Of a stretch of DNA of 64,000 bases, positions 8,126 to 17,443 are shown piece after piece. This stretch comes from Flavihumibacter petaseus NBRC 106054 (lineage in GTDB: Bacteria > Bacteroidota > Bacteroidia > Chitinophagales > Chitinophagaceae), in contig NZ_BBWV01000001.1 in NCBI RefSeq assembly GCF_000974785.1, forward strand, positions 1,054,001 through 1,118,000, given 5' to 3'. Below the pieces are notes generated by a model. That model did no database searches. It saw only the letters and a program-made list of their open reading frames with translations, and was not told the origin of the DNA. The translations under genes were made by a program, and so were the position numbers. The first letter of the stretch is position 1, and each line of letters begins with the position of its first letter.

Positions 8126-9451
8126 TTACTGATCCGCTGAAAAGATCATCTTTCCGTTTTTCCAGACAGATCCGATTGACCGGGTATTCAGGATATCCGC
8201 CACCGGATCAGCTGTCAGCAAAACGAAATCGGCAGTTTTGCCGGTGTCTATGCTTCCCGTATCTCCGGATAGGTCCACCAACGCAGCTGCATTTATGGTA
8301 GCAGCAGTCAGCACCTGAACTGTGGTCATACCAGCCTTTACCATCAGCTCCATTTCGTGATGCTCAGCAAATCCCTGGGCCCGGACAGGCAGCGCACCGG
8401 AATCCGTGCCGAGACATATAATAATGCCTGCTTCTGCAATGAGCCGCAGGTTTTGAGTGGCGATTTGCACCGCACGCCGGTTACGGTCATAAAGCTTTCC
8501 CTCTCGCACGGAACGCTGGTAATCCGGCGACCGGATCATATCTGCTACACCGGGCTCCAATGACCGGACAAAAAAGGGATCATTGATCCAGGAAGGCGTT
8601 TCGCCATAAGCAGTTGCATACACATCCAGGGTCAGGGTCGGGATATACCGCACACCCTTTGCTTTCATGTCCTGCAGCAACGTCTGGTCAATGATGCTGT
8701 CCCTGATGCTGTGCCCCAGTACATCCACTCCTGCGGCCACCAGCCGGCGGGCATCACCCAGGTAGAAAACATGGGCCACAACTTTCATCTGGTGCTGGTG
8801 AGCACGTTGTATTATCGCCTGGTAAATTTCAGGGGCCATTTTGGGCGCCCCGGTACCAAAATCATCCACCCAGATTTTGACAATGCCGATATTCATGCGA
8901 TGCAGGCTGTCCACCGCTGTCACAGCTTCTCCGGTATTGGCCGGCCGGAATAACTTATCCATAGGAAATCCTGCACCTGGCGCTCCGCCAGGCATGCCAA
9001 AACCGTAGCCCGCAGAATACAACCGGGCACCGGGCAGTAAGCCCTGCCGTAGTGAATCATAAAGCCCTCGCGCAAATAAAAGGGGATGATCTGTTCCCAT
9101 GGATAATACCTGCAAAACACCGAAACTGCTGTACTGTGCAAGCTGCCGGAGGATATTTTCGCGGGTATAATGTGCAGGTTCTATTGTGGTTCCTCTCAAT
9201 GTGCCAATATGCACGTGGCCGCTTGTAAGCGCCGGTATCATATATTGGCCGTTTCCGTCAATCACCCTGGCGCCCTCCGGGACCCTGAAAGTTCCGATGG
9301 CGCTGAACCTGCCATCCCGGATCAGCACATCCGCTGCCTGGGTCCTTTTACCGCCAGTTACACCTGTTATCCTGACGTTCCGGATAACTAAAGGCTCGCG
9401 GTTACTGGTAACCGTGAATAACATGCAAAGCGAAAACAACAGGCTGATCAT
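8126..9451 (-). CDS. Exported metal-dependent amidohydrolase
   Basis: A 441-residue amidohydrolase-superfamily protein with an N-terminal signal peptide (about residues 1-16), so probably periplasmic. The HxH pair is in SGHVHIG, later ligands are the His residues of VVAHVFYLG and DVLGHSIRD, and the final Asp is in CLGTDSGALP. The C-terminal stretch GSIDTGKTADFVLL is the usual beta-sandwich return of this family. Relatives include imidazolonepropionase-like and prolidase-like enzymes; the substrate is not predictable here. It is divergent from the signalling operon that starts at 9564. Confidence 0.9.
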   Translation of the reverse strand: MISLLFSLCMLFTVTSNREPLVIRNVRITGVTGGKRTQAADVLIRDGRFSAIGTFRVPEGARVIDGNGQYMIPALTSGHVHIGTLRGTTIEPAHYTRENILRQLAQYSSFGVLQVLSMGTDHPLLFARGLYDSLRQGLLPGARLYSAGYGFGMPGGAPGAGFPMDKLFRPANTGEAVTAVDSLHRMNIGIVKIWVDDFGTGAPKMAPEIYQAIIQRAHQHQMKVVAHVFYLGDARRLVAAGVDVLGHSIRDSIIDQTLLQDMKAKGVRYIPTLTLDVYATAYGETPSWINDPFFVRSLEPGVADMIRSPDYQRSVREGKLYDRNRRAVQIATQNLRLIAEAGIIICLGTDSGALPVRAQGFAEHHEMELMVKAGMTTVQVLTAATINAAALVDLSGDTGSIDTGKTADFVLLTADPVADILNTRSIGSVWKNGKMIFSADQ

Positions 9452-9530
9452 ACCACCCTAATTTACAAAAACCAAACCACTGTGGACGCTTTTACCCGCC
9501 CTCTTTACCTGATATACAGTCCGTTATTGG

Positions 9531-9538
9531 TACGTTTG
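9531..9538 (+). promoter_or_regulatory. Putative -7 promoter element of the CheB/CheR hybrid-kinase operon
   Basis: The sequence TACGTTTG matches the Bacteroidota TAnnTTTG consensus. It lies 25 bases before the first ATG of the operon, in the 112-base gap between divergent genes. No clear -33 TTTG precedes it. Confidence 0.5.
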
Positions 9539-9563
9539 CCTAAATTCAGCAATACCGCCCGTA

Positions 9564-11144
9564 ATGATCCTCATCGTTGACGACAAGAAAGAAAATATTT
9601 TCAGCCTGAAGACATTACTGGAGATCCACTCTTTTCAGGTCGATACAGCCAGTTCCGGCGAAGAGGCACTCAAAAAAATATTAAAGAACGCTTACTTTCT
9701 CATCATTCTTGATGTGCAGATGCCCGGCATGGATGGCTTTGAAGTGGCGGAAGCAATATCGGGCTTCAGCAAAGCCCGCGATATTCCCATCATCTTTCTG
9801 AGTGCAGTGAGCACCGATAAAAAATTCATTACCAAAGGATATCAGTCCGGCGGTATTGACTATGTCACAAAGCCCATTGACCCCGACCTGCTGCTCTTGA
9901 AGGTAAAGACCTTCTATACCCTCTATTCACAAAAAAAAGAACTCGATGATATCCAGGTATCACTGAAGGATGAGATCGATTACCGGAAAAAAGCAGAAGA
10001 CCGGCTCCAGGAATCCTTCGAGGAGCTTCGTTCTATCCTGGAATCCATCCCGCAAATTGCATTCACCGCTTCTCTCGACGGAAAGCTGGAATATGTCAAC
10101 CACCTGTGGCTGGACTTTGCTGTGGACCGGTTCCATTTTCCGGAAACGCATCCTAATGATATCCCGCCACAAACCGCACTGGAGCAGGCAATTACCAATA
10201 GCGAAACCGTAATAACAGAATGCCGCATCCGGGAACTCAAATCCGGAAATTACCGGTACCACCAACTTACCATTACTCCCGTTCGGAAAGACAAGAAAAT
10301 GGTCAAATGGGTGGGTGTATTTGCAGATATCCATACACAACGGATGACCAACCAGCTGCTGGAAACGATGGTAGTGGAACGAACCGCAGAACTGCAACAG
10401 GCAAATTCGGAACTCGCATTCCGGAATAACGAATTGGAGCAGTTCGCTTTCGTAACCTCCCATGACCTGAATGAACCGTTGAGAAAGATCAAGGTCTTCG
10501 GCGACCTGCTTAGGTCAAGATTCCTTTCCGGCAATGAAGAAGCGCTTACCTACCTGAACAAGATCACCAAGGCATCCACCCGTATGGCGGAACTTATCGA
10601 AGACCTCTCCCAGTATTCCAGGCTCGATATCTCCGAGGCCTTCCGGCTGGTTGATCTGAACCAGCTGCTGGAAGAAATACTGATTGACCTGGAACTGGTT
10701 ATCCGGGAAAAAGGTGCCACTATTGAAATTTCCCCGCTGCCATCTATTCGCGGGATCTCCGGACAGATCCGCTTACTGTTCCAGAATCTCCTGAGCAACT
10801 CCCTGAAATTCTCCCGGAAAGAAGTAACACCCCATGTACGCGTATATGCCGAACAGGTATCGCAGGTGGAAACAGAGGGGGCAAATGATCCGGAAGGGAG
10901 ATACCTGCGTATCGCTGTGGCAGACAATGGCATCGGTTTTGACGAACAGTACCTGGGCAGGATTTTTTCTGTATTCCAGAGACTGCATACCAAAGATGCC
11001 TATGAAGGGAGTGGTATCGGATTGTCGATTGTAAAAAAGATCACAGAAAAACATCAGGGATTTATAACAGCTAAAAGCAGGGAAGGAGAAGGATCAACAT
11101 TTTTTGTGATCCTGCCCCTGCATGCGGATCAACCTTCACTATGA
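9564..11144 (+). CDS. Response regulator-PAS-like-histidine kinase fusion
   Basis: A 526-residue soluble protein. Residues 1-120 are a receiver with Asp50 (IILDVQMPGMDGF) and the conserved Lys in YVTKPID. Residues ~125-150 are coiled coil. Residues ~150-265 resemble a PAS domain (SIPQIAFTASLDGKLEYVN). The dimerisation helix has His300 in FVTSHDLNEPLRKI, and the C-terminal ATPase has NLLSNSLKFS, DNGIGFDEQY and GSGIGLSIV. The HDLNEPLRKI form of the H-box is typical of bacteriophytochrome-like kinases. A receiver at the N-terminus means its kinase activity is probably controlled by phosphorylation from another kinase. It overlaps the next gene by 4 bases. Confidence 0.95.
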   Translation: MILIVDDKKENIFSLKTLLEIHSFQVDTASSGEEALKKILKNAYFLIILDVQMPGMDGFEVAEAISGFSKARDIPIIFLSAVSTDKKFITKGYQSGGIDYVTKPIDPDLLLLKVKTFYTLYSQKKELDDIQVSLKDEIDYRKKAEDRLQESFEELRSILESIPQIAFTASLDGKLEYVNHLWLDFAVDRFHFPETHPNDIPPQTALEQAITNSETVITECRIRELKSGNYRYHQLTITPVRKDKKMVKWVGVFADIHTQRMTNQLLETMVVERTAELQQANSELAFRNNELEQFAFVTSHDLNEPLRKIKVFGDLLRSRFLSGNEEALTYLNKITKASTRMAELIEDLSQYSRLDISEAFRLVDLNQLLEEILIDLELVIREKGATIEISPLPSIRGISGQIRLLFQNLLSNSLKFSRKEVTPHVRVYAEQVSQVETEGANDPEGRYLRIAVADNGIGFDEQYLGRIFSVFQRLHTKDAYEGSGIGLSIVKKITEKHQGFITAKSREGEGSTFFVILPLHADQPSL

Positions 11145-14100
11145 ACAAAGAACTATACGCTGCCGACAATACGGATACTTCAACATTCAAAAGAAACCTG
11201 CTGATCGGCTTTACAGTTTCTTTTCTGTTGCTGATCATCAGCTCGGTAGCATCGTTTGTGAGCATCCAAAGCCTTATCGATAAGGCTGACTGGGTGGAAC
11301 ATACCTATGCTGTCATCACCAAGACGCAGGAACTGATGGGCGACCTGCGGGATGCCGAAACGGGTCAGCGGGGATTTCTCCTTACGGGAAAAGAAGAATT
11401 TCTTGGGCCTTACATGGGCGCCGCTACTGCCGCTGACACCCATATTGAACAACTGCGTGAACTAACCTTTGACAACGACAGCCAGCAGGGAAGGATTCCG
11501 CAGCTGCAGTCATTGGTCAAATCACGTTTCATCTTGTTACAATCGCTGATCAGTAAAAAGAGAATTGGCCAGCAGACTACCCTCGATGAAATGCAGGAAG
11601 GCAGGATCGTAATGGATTCTATCAGAAGCCTGTTGAATGGTATCGTTCAATCGGAACGAACCCTCCTGAAGGAAAGAACAAGCGCCATGAACCGGCTATC
11701 GGGCATCACACCGGTGATCATTATTGTCTCTGCAGCACTCTCTATGATGATCACCCTGGTTTCCTTCAGGCGCATCACGCGGGACCACGACAGGCGGGTT
11801 GCATTGCTCCAGGAACTGGAAGACAAAGACCGTGATATCAACCGGCGGATCAATATCATACAGGATGTTGCCGGCAAGATCGCACACGGCGAGTATTCCG
11901 TCCGCACCACCGAGGGTGGAAGTGACGGGCTGGGTACACTTTCTTCCTCCCTGAACCGCATGGCCTCTTCGCTCGAAACATCATTCACCGAACTGGCAGA
12001 CCTGGAGTGGCAACGATCCGGCATTGCAGGCCTCAATGAACAGATGCTGGGCGAAAAAGAAACCGGTGTTCTCGCGCAGGACATCCTTAACTATGTTACC
12101 CGATACACCAACAGCGATATGGGCGCCATTTACCTTTCAGAGAATGGAATAGACTTTCGCTTTGAATCAGGCTATGCACTGGCGGAAACACCTTCGGAAA
12201 AATACATCCATGCCGGTGAAGGTGTTGCCGGACAGGCAGTGGTTAGCCGAAAAAGGATCCTGGTATCTGACATTCCCGCCGACAGCATCCGGACAGCATT
12301 CTCCGGCGGACAAATCAACCCGGTACAACTGGCAGCGATTCCGATATTGTTCGAGAAAAAAGTTCTTGGCGTGATCGAACTCGGGGCACTACACTACTTT
12401 ACCGCTGCTGAATTGCTTTACATTGATAGCATCGGTGAAGCAATCGGCATTACCCTCAATACAGCCCGCAACCGTACCCGCCTGCAGGAACTGCTGCACG
12501 AAACACAATCACAATCTGAAGAACTTCAGGCGCAGCAATCTGAACTGGAGAACATCAACACCGAACTCGAGATCAAAACGGAAAAGCTGCAGGCATCCGA
12601 AGAAGAACTCCGTGTACAGCAGGAAGAACTCCTGCAGGCCAACCAGGAACTGGAAGAACGCAGCACCACACTGGAAGAAAGAAACCAGCTCATTACAGAG
12701 CGTAACGCCGAGATCCAGCATAAGGCCGAACAACTGGCCCTGAGCACAAAGTACAAGTCGGAATTCCTGGCAAATATGTCGCACGAGCTGCGCACACCGC
12801 TTAATTCAATCCTGTTGCTGTCTAAACTGATGGCTGAAAACAACGATGCCAATCTCAGCAGCGACCAGGTTGAATATGCCCAGGTGATCCAAAGTTCAGG
12901 TGTCGGCCTGCTGCAGCTGATCAACGAGATCCTGGATCTGTCCAAGATCGAATCCGGCAAAATGGAACTTGACTACAGCCAGGTAAATATTGCTGAAGAA
13001 GCAGATGACCTGCAGGCCATGTTCAATCCGCTGGCGATGGATAAGGGCATTCAGTTCAGCACTAAGATCGAACCCGGTGTGCCGCAACATATTGAAACCG
13101 ACAAGCTGCGTCTGTCCCAGATCCTGCGAAACCTGTTGTCAAATGCCGTCAAGTTTACGGATAAGGGACAGGTGCTGCTCACTGTTAGCAGTAACCGCAG
13201 GGAAGGATGGATTGATTTCAGGGTCGAAGACACAGGAATTGGCATCCCCCGTGAGAAACAGGATATGATCTTTGAAGCCTTTCAGCAGGCCGACGGATCC
13301 ACCAGGAGGAAATATGGTGGCACGGGTCTTGGGCTTTCCATAACGCGGGAGCTCGTAAAACTGCTCGGCGGTATCATTACGCTCGAAAGTGAACCTGACA
13401 GGGGAAGCAGTTTCACTGTAACGATCCCATTGGATCCGCATCAGCGACCCTTGCCATCCCCTTCCAACTTAAAAGGCGACAAATTATCATCTCGGGAGCA
13501 TGTACCGGCAAATGAACCTGCTGTTGCTTTTCCGGAAGACCACGCATCCCGGCCATTTATTTCGAAAACAATTCCTGAAAACATTCCCGATGACCGAGCC
13601 GGTATCCTTCCTGGCGACAGGGTTATTGTAATCATAGAAGATGACGTGGCTTTTGCCCGCGCTCTGCTGGATTATACCCGCAAAAAAGGATACAAGGGAG
13701 TAGTCGCAGTACGTGGAGATGAAGGGATCGACCTTGTCAATCAGCTGAGGCCTGCCGGTGTGCTGCTGGATATTGAACTCCCGGTAAAATCAGGCTGGGA
13801 AGTAATGGACGACCTGAAAAGGAATCCCGATACCAGGCATATCCCCGTACATGTCATGAGCAGCCATGAAGTACGCAACAAAAGTATTTCCCAGGGTGCT
13901 GTAAATTTCCTGAACAAACCGGTTGACCTGCAACAGATGAATGATGTTTTCAAAAAAATCGAATACATCATTGAACAGAAACCGCGCAAGGTGATGATTG
14001 TTGAAGAGAATCCCAAACACGCACGGGCACTCGCCTATTACCTGGAAACCTTCTCTATCAACACCGATATCAAAAACAATTTGCCCGAAGGGATCGAAGC

Positions 14101-14803
14101 CCTGACACGTGAAGACGCCAATTGTGTCATCCTGGACATGGGTATACCTGGTAAACATTCCTACGATATCCTGGAAGAAGTGAAACGTACGCCTGGTCTT
14201 GAAAACCTGCCCATCATCATCTTTACCGGCCGAAGTCTTTCCAAAACGGAAGAAATGCGCATCCGGCAATATGCAGATTCGATCGTGGTGAAAACAGCAC
14301 ACTCCTACCAACGCATCCTGGATGAAGTATCCCTCTTTCTTCATGTGATGGAAGAGCAGAAAAAAACATCCACTGCTTCTCCGATGCGCCGGCTCGGCGC
14401 ACTCAAAGATGTTCTGAACGGAAAAACTGTGCTGATAGCAGATGATGATGTGCGAAACATTTTCTCGCTGACAAAAGCACTGGAAAACATTGGCATGACC
14501 GTACTGCCTGCCATCGACGGCAAAGAGGCGCTGGCGCAGCTGGCCAAACATCCTGTTGATATTGTGCTCATGGACATGATGATGCCTGAACTGGATGGTT
14601 ATGAAACTACCCAGCGCATCCGGCAGCATCCCAAATACCGCAAACTCCCCGTCATCGCTGTTACGGCAAAAGCCATGATCGGCGACAGGGAAAAATGTAT
14701 CAGTGCAGGGGCATCAGATTATATTACCAAGCCAGTCGACCTTGATCAGTTGTTGAGCCTGTTGCGCGTCTGGTTATATGAAAATACCGCAAGTAAATCA
14801 TGA
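11141..14803 (+). CDS. CHASE3-HAMP-GAF hybrid sensor histidine kinase with three receivers
   Basis: A 1220-residue membrane kinase. Order: TM1 (~20-42), periplasmic CHASE3 (~50-185, with DLRDAETGQRGFLLTG), TM2 (~188-208), HAMP (~212-285), GAF (~305-445), a long Gln/Glu-rich coiled coil (~445-535), HisKA with His548 (NMSHELRTPLN), HATPase (~650-770) and three receivers (~825-945, ~950-1070, ~1090-1210). Receiver 2 has an EEN acidic pocket in place of DD but keeps ILDMG and VKTAH. Receiver 3 (MDMMMPELDGYE) closely resembles the lone receiver encoded next, so the two probably arose by duplication. Periplasmic ligand unknown. Confidence 0.96.
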   Translation: MNKELYAADNTDTSTFKRNLLIGFTVSFLLLIISSVASFVSIQSLIDKADWVEHTYAVITKTQELMGDLRDAETGQRGFLLTGKEEFLGPYMGAATAADTHIEQLRELTFDNDSQQGRIPQLQSLVKSRFILLQSLISKKRIGQQTTLDEMQEGRIVMDSIRSLLNGIVQSERTLLKERTSAMNRLSGITPVIIIVSAALSMMITLVSFRRITRDHDRRVALLQELEDKDRDINRRINIIQDVAGKIAHGEYSVRTTEGGSDGLGTLSSSLNRMASSLETSFTELADLEWQRSGIAGLNEQMLGEKETGVLAQDILNYVTRYTNSDMGAIYLSENGIDFRFESGYALAETPSEKYIHAGEGVAGQAVVSRKRILVSDIPADSIRTAFSGGQINPVQLAAIPILFEKKVLGVIELGALHYFTAAELLYIDSIGEAIGITLNTARNRTRLQELLHETQSQSEELQAQQSELENINTELEIKTEKLQASEEELRVQQEELLQANQELEERSTTLEERNQLITERNAEIQHKAEQLALSTKYKSEFLANMSHELRTPLNSILLLSKLMAENNDANLSSDQVEYAQVIQSSGVGLLQLINEILDLSKIESGKMELDYSQVNIAEEADDLQAMFNPLAMDKGIQFSTKIEPGVPQHIETDKLRLSQILRNLLSNAVKFTDKGQVLLTVSSNRREGWIDFRVEDTGIGIPREKQDMIFEAFQQADGSTRRKYGGTGLGLSITRELVKLLGGIITLESEPDRGSSFTVTIPLDPHQRPLPSPSNLKGDKLSSREHVPANEPAVAFPEDHASRPFISKTIPENIPDDRAGILPGDRVIVIIEDDVAFARALLDYTRKKGYKGVVAVRGDEGIDLVNQLRPAGVLLDIELPVKSGWEVMDDLKRNPDTRHIPVHVMSSHEVRNKSISQGAVNFLNKPVDLQQMNDVFKKIEYIIEQKPRKVMIVEENPKHARALAYYLETFSINTDIKNNLPEGIEALTREDANCVILDMGIPGKHSYDILEEVKRTPGLENLPIIIFTGRSLSKTEEMRIRQYADSIVVKTAHSYQRILDEVSLFLHVMEEQKKTSTASPMRRLGALKDVLNGKTVLIADDDVRNIFSLTKALENIGMTVLPAIDGKEALAQLAKHPVDIVLMDMMMPELDGYETTQRIRQHPKYRKLPVIAVTAKAMIGDREKCISAGASDYITKPVDLDQLLSLLRVWLYENTASKS

Positions 14804-14807
14804 CCCG

Positions 14808-15176
14808 ATGGAGCAGGGAAAGATTCTCATAATAGATGATGACGCCAGGAATATCTATGCACTGTCAGCCGTGCTGCGCTCCCGCAGGCTGCATTGTTTT
14901 GCAGCCTCCGGCATTATGGTGGCGCTGGAACTGATGCGCAACGGCGATATTCCTGATATAATTCTGATGGATATCATGATGCCTGACATCGATGGCTATG
15001 AAGGCATTGCCCTGATCAAAGCCTATCCGGCATATGCAGCCATACCCATTATTGCGGTCACCGCCCAGGCGATGACGGGCGACCGGGAAAAATGCCTTGC
15101 CGCAGGTGCGGCCGGATATATTTCCAAACCTGTGGACGTGGACGAATTATTGCACCTGATCAGAGAATTAAAATAG
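14808..15176 (+). CDS. Single-domain response regulator (receiver only)
   Basis: A 122-residue receiver starting at the ATG at 14808 (MEQGKILIIDDD), four bases after the hybrid kinase stop. An upstream in-frame ATG at 14778 would overlap that gene by 26 bases and add ten non-conserved residues. The acidic pocket is IIDDDARN, the phosphoacceptor is in ILMDIMMPDIDGYE, and the Thr and Lys positions are VTAQAM and YISKPVD. With no output domain it should act as a phosphate shuttle between the hybrid kinase and the other members of the operon. Confidence 0.94.
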   Translation: MEQGKILIIDDDARNIYALSAVLRSRRLHCFAASGIMVALELMRNGDIPDIILMDIMMPDIDGYEGIALIKAYPAYAAIPIIAVTAQAMTGDREKCLAAGAAGYISKPVDVDELLHLIRELK

Positions 15177-15181
15177 GAACT

Positions 15182-16003
15182 GTGGAACCTTTATTCAGGG
15201 ATGAAGAAATCGAAATGCTGCTCAATGACCTCCTGGATACATGGGGTTACGACTTCACGGGGTATGCCCATGCTTCGCTTCGCAGGCGCATTTCGCGCCT
15301 CTATCTCCTGCGCGCATTTCCAAGCTTTGCCGAATTCCGGTATAAACTGAAAAACGATTCCGCCTTCTTCCACGAGTTTGTGGAAGAGATTACGGTGAAC
15401 GTTACGGAAATGTTCCGTGACCCGAATTTTTACCGGAGCATTTCAGAGCAGGTATTTCCCTGGCTCTCCACCAAGCCTTTCATCAGGATCTGGCATGCCG
15501 GTTGTTCTACGGGGGAGGAAGTGTATTCCATGGCCATCATGCTGAAAGAAGCCAACCTCCTGCACAAATCACTCCTGTATGCCACGGACATCAATCCTTC
15601 GGTACTGGAAAACCTGCGGAAGGGCTTATTCCCAATGCAGCACATGAAACAATATTCAGAGAACTATATACAGGCAGGTGGCAGGCTTGATTTTTCGTCC
15701 TATTATACTGCCCAGTACGAATGGGCAAAATTCGATGAAGTATTGCACAGTAAAATGATCGTATCAACACACAATCTTGTTTCTGATCAGAGTTTCAATG
15801 AATTTCAGCTGATCGTCTGCCGCAATGTGCTGATTTATTTCGACAAAGGGCTGCAGGAAAGGGTGCTGCGACTTTTTGATGACAGTCTTGAGAAACTCGG
15901 TTTTCTTGCGCTGGGTTCCAAAGAAACCCTCCGTTTTTCTGATCTGTCGGCTGGCTATTCTCAATTACCGAACCGGGAGAAAGTATGGAAAAAAATCAAG
16001 TAA
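15182..16003 (+). CDS. cheR: CheR-type protein-glutamate O-methyltransferase (GTG start)
   Basis: A 273-residue CheR methyltransferase that transfers methyl groups from S-adenosylmethionine to glutamate side chains, classically of chemoreceptors. The start is taken as GTG at 15182, five bases after the receiver stop; an upstream frame extension lies wholly inside the receiver gene. The N-terminal helical domain (SLRRRISRLYLL) is followed by TVNVTEMFRDPNFY, the SAM-binding IWHAGCSTGEEVYS, ATDINPSVLE and CRNVLIYFD. No chemoreceptor, CheW or CheA is encoded anywhere in the window, so the methylation target is probably a non-chemotaxis protein. Its end overlaps cheB by 19 bases. Confidence 0.95.
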   Translation: MEPLFRDEEIEMLLNDLLDTWGYDFTGYAHASLRRRISRLYLLRAFPSFAEFRYKLKNDSAFFHEFVEEITVNVTEMFRDPNFYRSISEQVFPWLSTKPFIRIWHAGCSTGEEVYSMAIMLKEANLLHKSLLYATDINPSVLENLRKGLFPMQHMKQYSENYIQAGGRLDFSSYYTAQYEWAKFDEVLHSKMIVSTHNLVSDQSFNEFQLIVCRNVLIYFDKGLQERVLRLFDDSLEKLGFLALGSKETLRFSDLSAGYSQLPNREKVWKKIK

Positions 16004-16560
16004 GCAGGTTCAGGCTCGCCCTGATCGGGGGATCGGCCGGAGGACTCGATGCGATCCTGAAGATCATGAGCCGCCTGCAACAGGTTCCATCGTACCCCAT
16101 CGTGATCGTATTGCACCGAAAGGCAGATTATGATACCCTGCTGGTCGACCTGTTGGAAAACAGGACCGTGATCCCGGTAAGGGAAGCAGAAGAAAAGATA
16201 ACGATCGAAAACGGTTATCTCTATGTGGCACCGGCCGACTTCCACCTGCTGTTTGAATCAGATGGCACTTTTGCATTGGATGCTTCAGAAAAAGTGAATT
16301 ACAGCCGGCCCAGTATTGATGTCAGCTTTATTTCAGCGGCCGAGGTCTATCGCGAAAACCTGCTTTGCATCCTGTTGTCCGGTGCCAATGCCGACGGCAC
16401 AGCCGGCATGAAAACAGCCCGGGAGCTCGGCGCTACCTGTATCGTTCAGGCACCCCAATCTGCCGAAGTTCCTTTTATGCCTGAAAGCGCCCTGAAAGAG
16501 ATGGAAGTGGACCTGGTTTTAGCCGCGGAATCCATCGGCGATTTTATGGCAAGGCTGTGA
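15985..16560 (+). CDS. CheB-type methylesterase domain without receiver
   Basis: A 191-residue stand-alone CheB catalytic domain, which removes methyl groups or deamidates glutamines on receptor-like proteins. The catalytic triad is visible: Ser17 in IGGSAGG, His44 in IVLHRK and Asp137 in SGANADGTAG. Classical CheB has an N-terminal receiver of ~120 residues that gates activity; here it is missing, and the separately encoded receiver upstream could take its place. The gene starts inside the end of cheR, so the two are made together. This opposed pair of methyltransferase and methylesterase beside kinases recurs in non-chemotaxis clusters of Bacteroidota. Confidence 0.95.
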   Translation: MEKNQVSRFRLALIGGSAGGLDAILKIMSRLQQVPSYPIVIVLHRKADYDTLLVDLLENRTVIPVREAEEKITIENGYLYVAPADFHLLFESDGTFALDASEKVNYSRPSIDVSFISAAEVYRENLLCILLSGANADGTAGMKTARELGATCIVQAPQSAEVPFMPESALKEMEVDLVLAAESIGDFMARL

Positions 16561-16576
16561 ATCCTTATTTTACAGT

Positions 16577-17386
16577 ATGAAAACACTGATCACTTCTTTC
16601 CTCCTTTTCCTTTCTGTGCTGACGGCGAAATGCGCAACAGTAGATACCATTTCCACTTTCAGCCAGGCGATGCGGAAGAATATTAAGGCAGTAGTGATCA
16701 GGCCGGATGCCACAAAACAACCCCCGGCCCTCCCTGTAGTTTACCTGCTTCATGGTTATGGCGGAAACTATGGTGACTGGGTGAACAAGGTAAAAGCGGT
16801 TCCTGCCCTGGCAGATCAGTACGGATGCATGATCGTTTGTCCCGACGGGGGCATTGGCAGCTGGTACTGGGATAGCCCTGTCGACAGCAGCTTTCGCTAC
16901 GAAACCTATATCATCAAAGAACTTATCCCCTATATCGACAGCAAATACGCCACCATCAAAGACCGGAAAGGCCGGGCCATTACGGGACTTAGTATGGGCG
17001 GACACGGGGCCCTTTATCTCTCCTTTCGCCACCAGGATATTTTTGGCGCCGCAGGAAGCATGAGCGGCGGTGTCGATATCCGCCCATTTCCCCTCAACTG
17101 GGACATGGCGAAGCGTCTTGGTCCCTACGCCGGGCAAAAAGACAGCTGGGAAGAACATACGGTGATCAACCTGGTAAACCTGCTGACACCGGGATCGCTG
17201 AACCTGCTGATCGACTGCGGCACAAATGATTTCTTCTTCGGCGTTAACGAAGCATTGCACCGGGAGTTGCAATACCGCAACATTCCCCACGATTATACCA
17301 CCCGGCCCGGCGTACACGACTGGGAATACTGGAAAAATGCCGTGTTGTACCAGATGCTGTTTTTCCACCAGTTCTTTACCCGTTGA
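16577..17386 (+). CDS. Exported esterase D/feruloyl esterase-type hydrolase
   Basis: A 269-residue alpha/beta hydrolase of the putative esterase family, similar to tributyrin esterase and to the feruloyl esterase domain of XynZ. Residues 1-20 are a signal peptide. Visible motifs are VVYLLHGYGGNYGDW, PDGGIGSWYWDS, the nucleophile GLSMGGHGALY, the acid region LIDCGTNDFFFGVN and the His in GVHDWEYW. It starts 16 bases after cheB and could be reached by read-through, but functionally it belongs with the secreted hydrolases. It may release acyl or feruloyl groups from plant polysaccharide; this is inference from family. Confidence 0.9.
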   Translation: MKTLITSFLLFLSVLTAKCATVDTISTFSQAMRKNIKAVVIRPDATKQPPALPVVYLLHGYGGNYGDWVNKVKAVPALADQYGCMIVCPDGGIGSWYWDSPVDSSFRYETYIIKELIPYIDSKYATIKDRKGRAITGLSMGGHGALYLSFRHQDIFGAAGSMSGGVDIRPFPLNWDMAKRLGPYAGQKDSWEEHTVINLVNLLTPGSLNLLIDCGTNDFFFGVNEALHRELQYRNIPHDYTTRPGVHDWEYWKNAVLYQMLFFHQFFTR

Positions 17387-17443
17387 AAGCTGCTGACATA
17401 GGGCTGACAGTAGCGCATCTTTACTTTGATAAAAATTAAAGCA

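Noticed and set aside
13790-14629. 279-codon open frame antisense to the receivers of the hybrid kinase
   Set aside because: The three receivers on the plus strand explain the sequence fully.
16577-17386. Esterase as a sixth member of the CheB/CheR operon
   Set aside because: The 16-base gap allows read-through, but an exported esterase has no evident place in the signalling set, so it is annotated separately.
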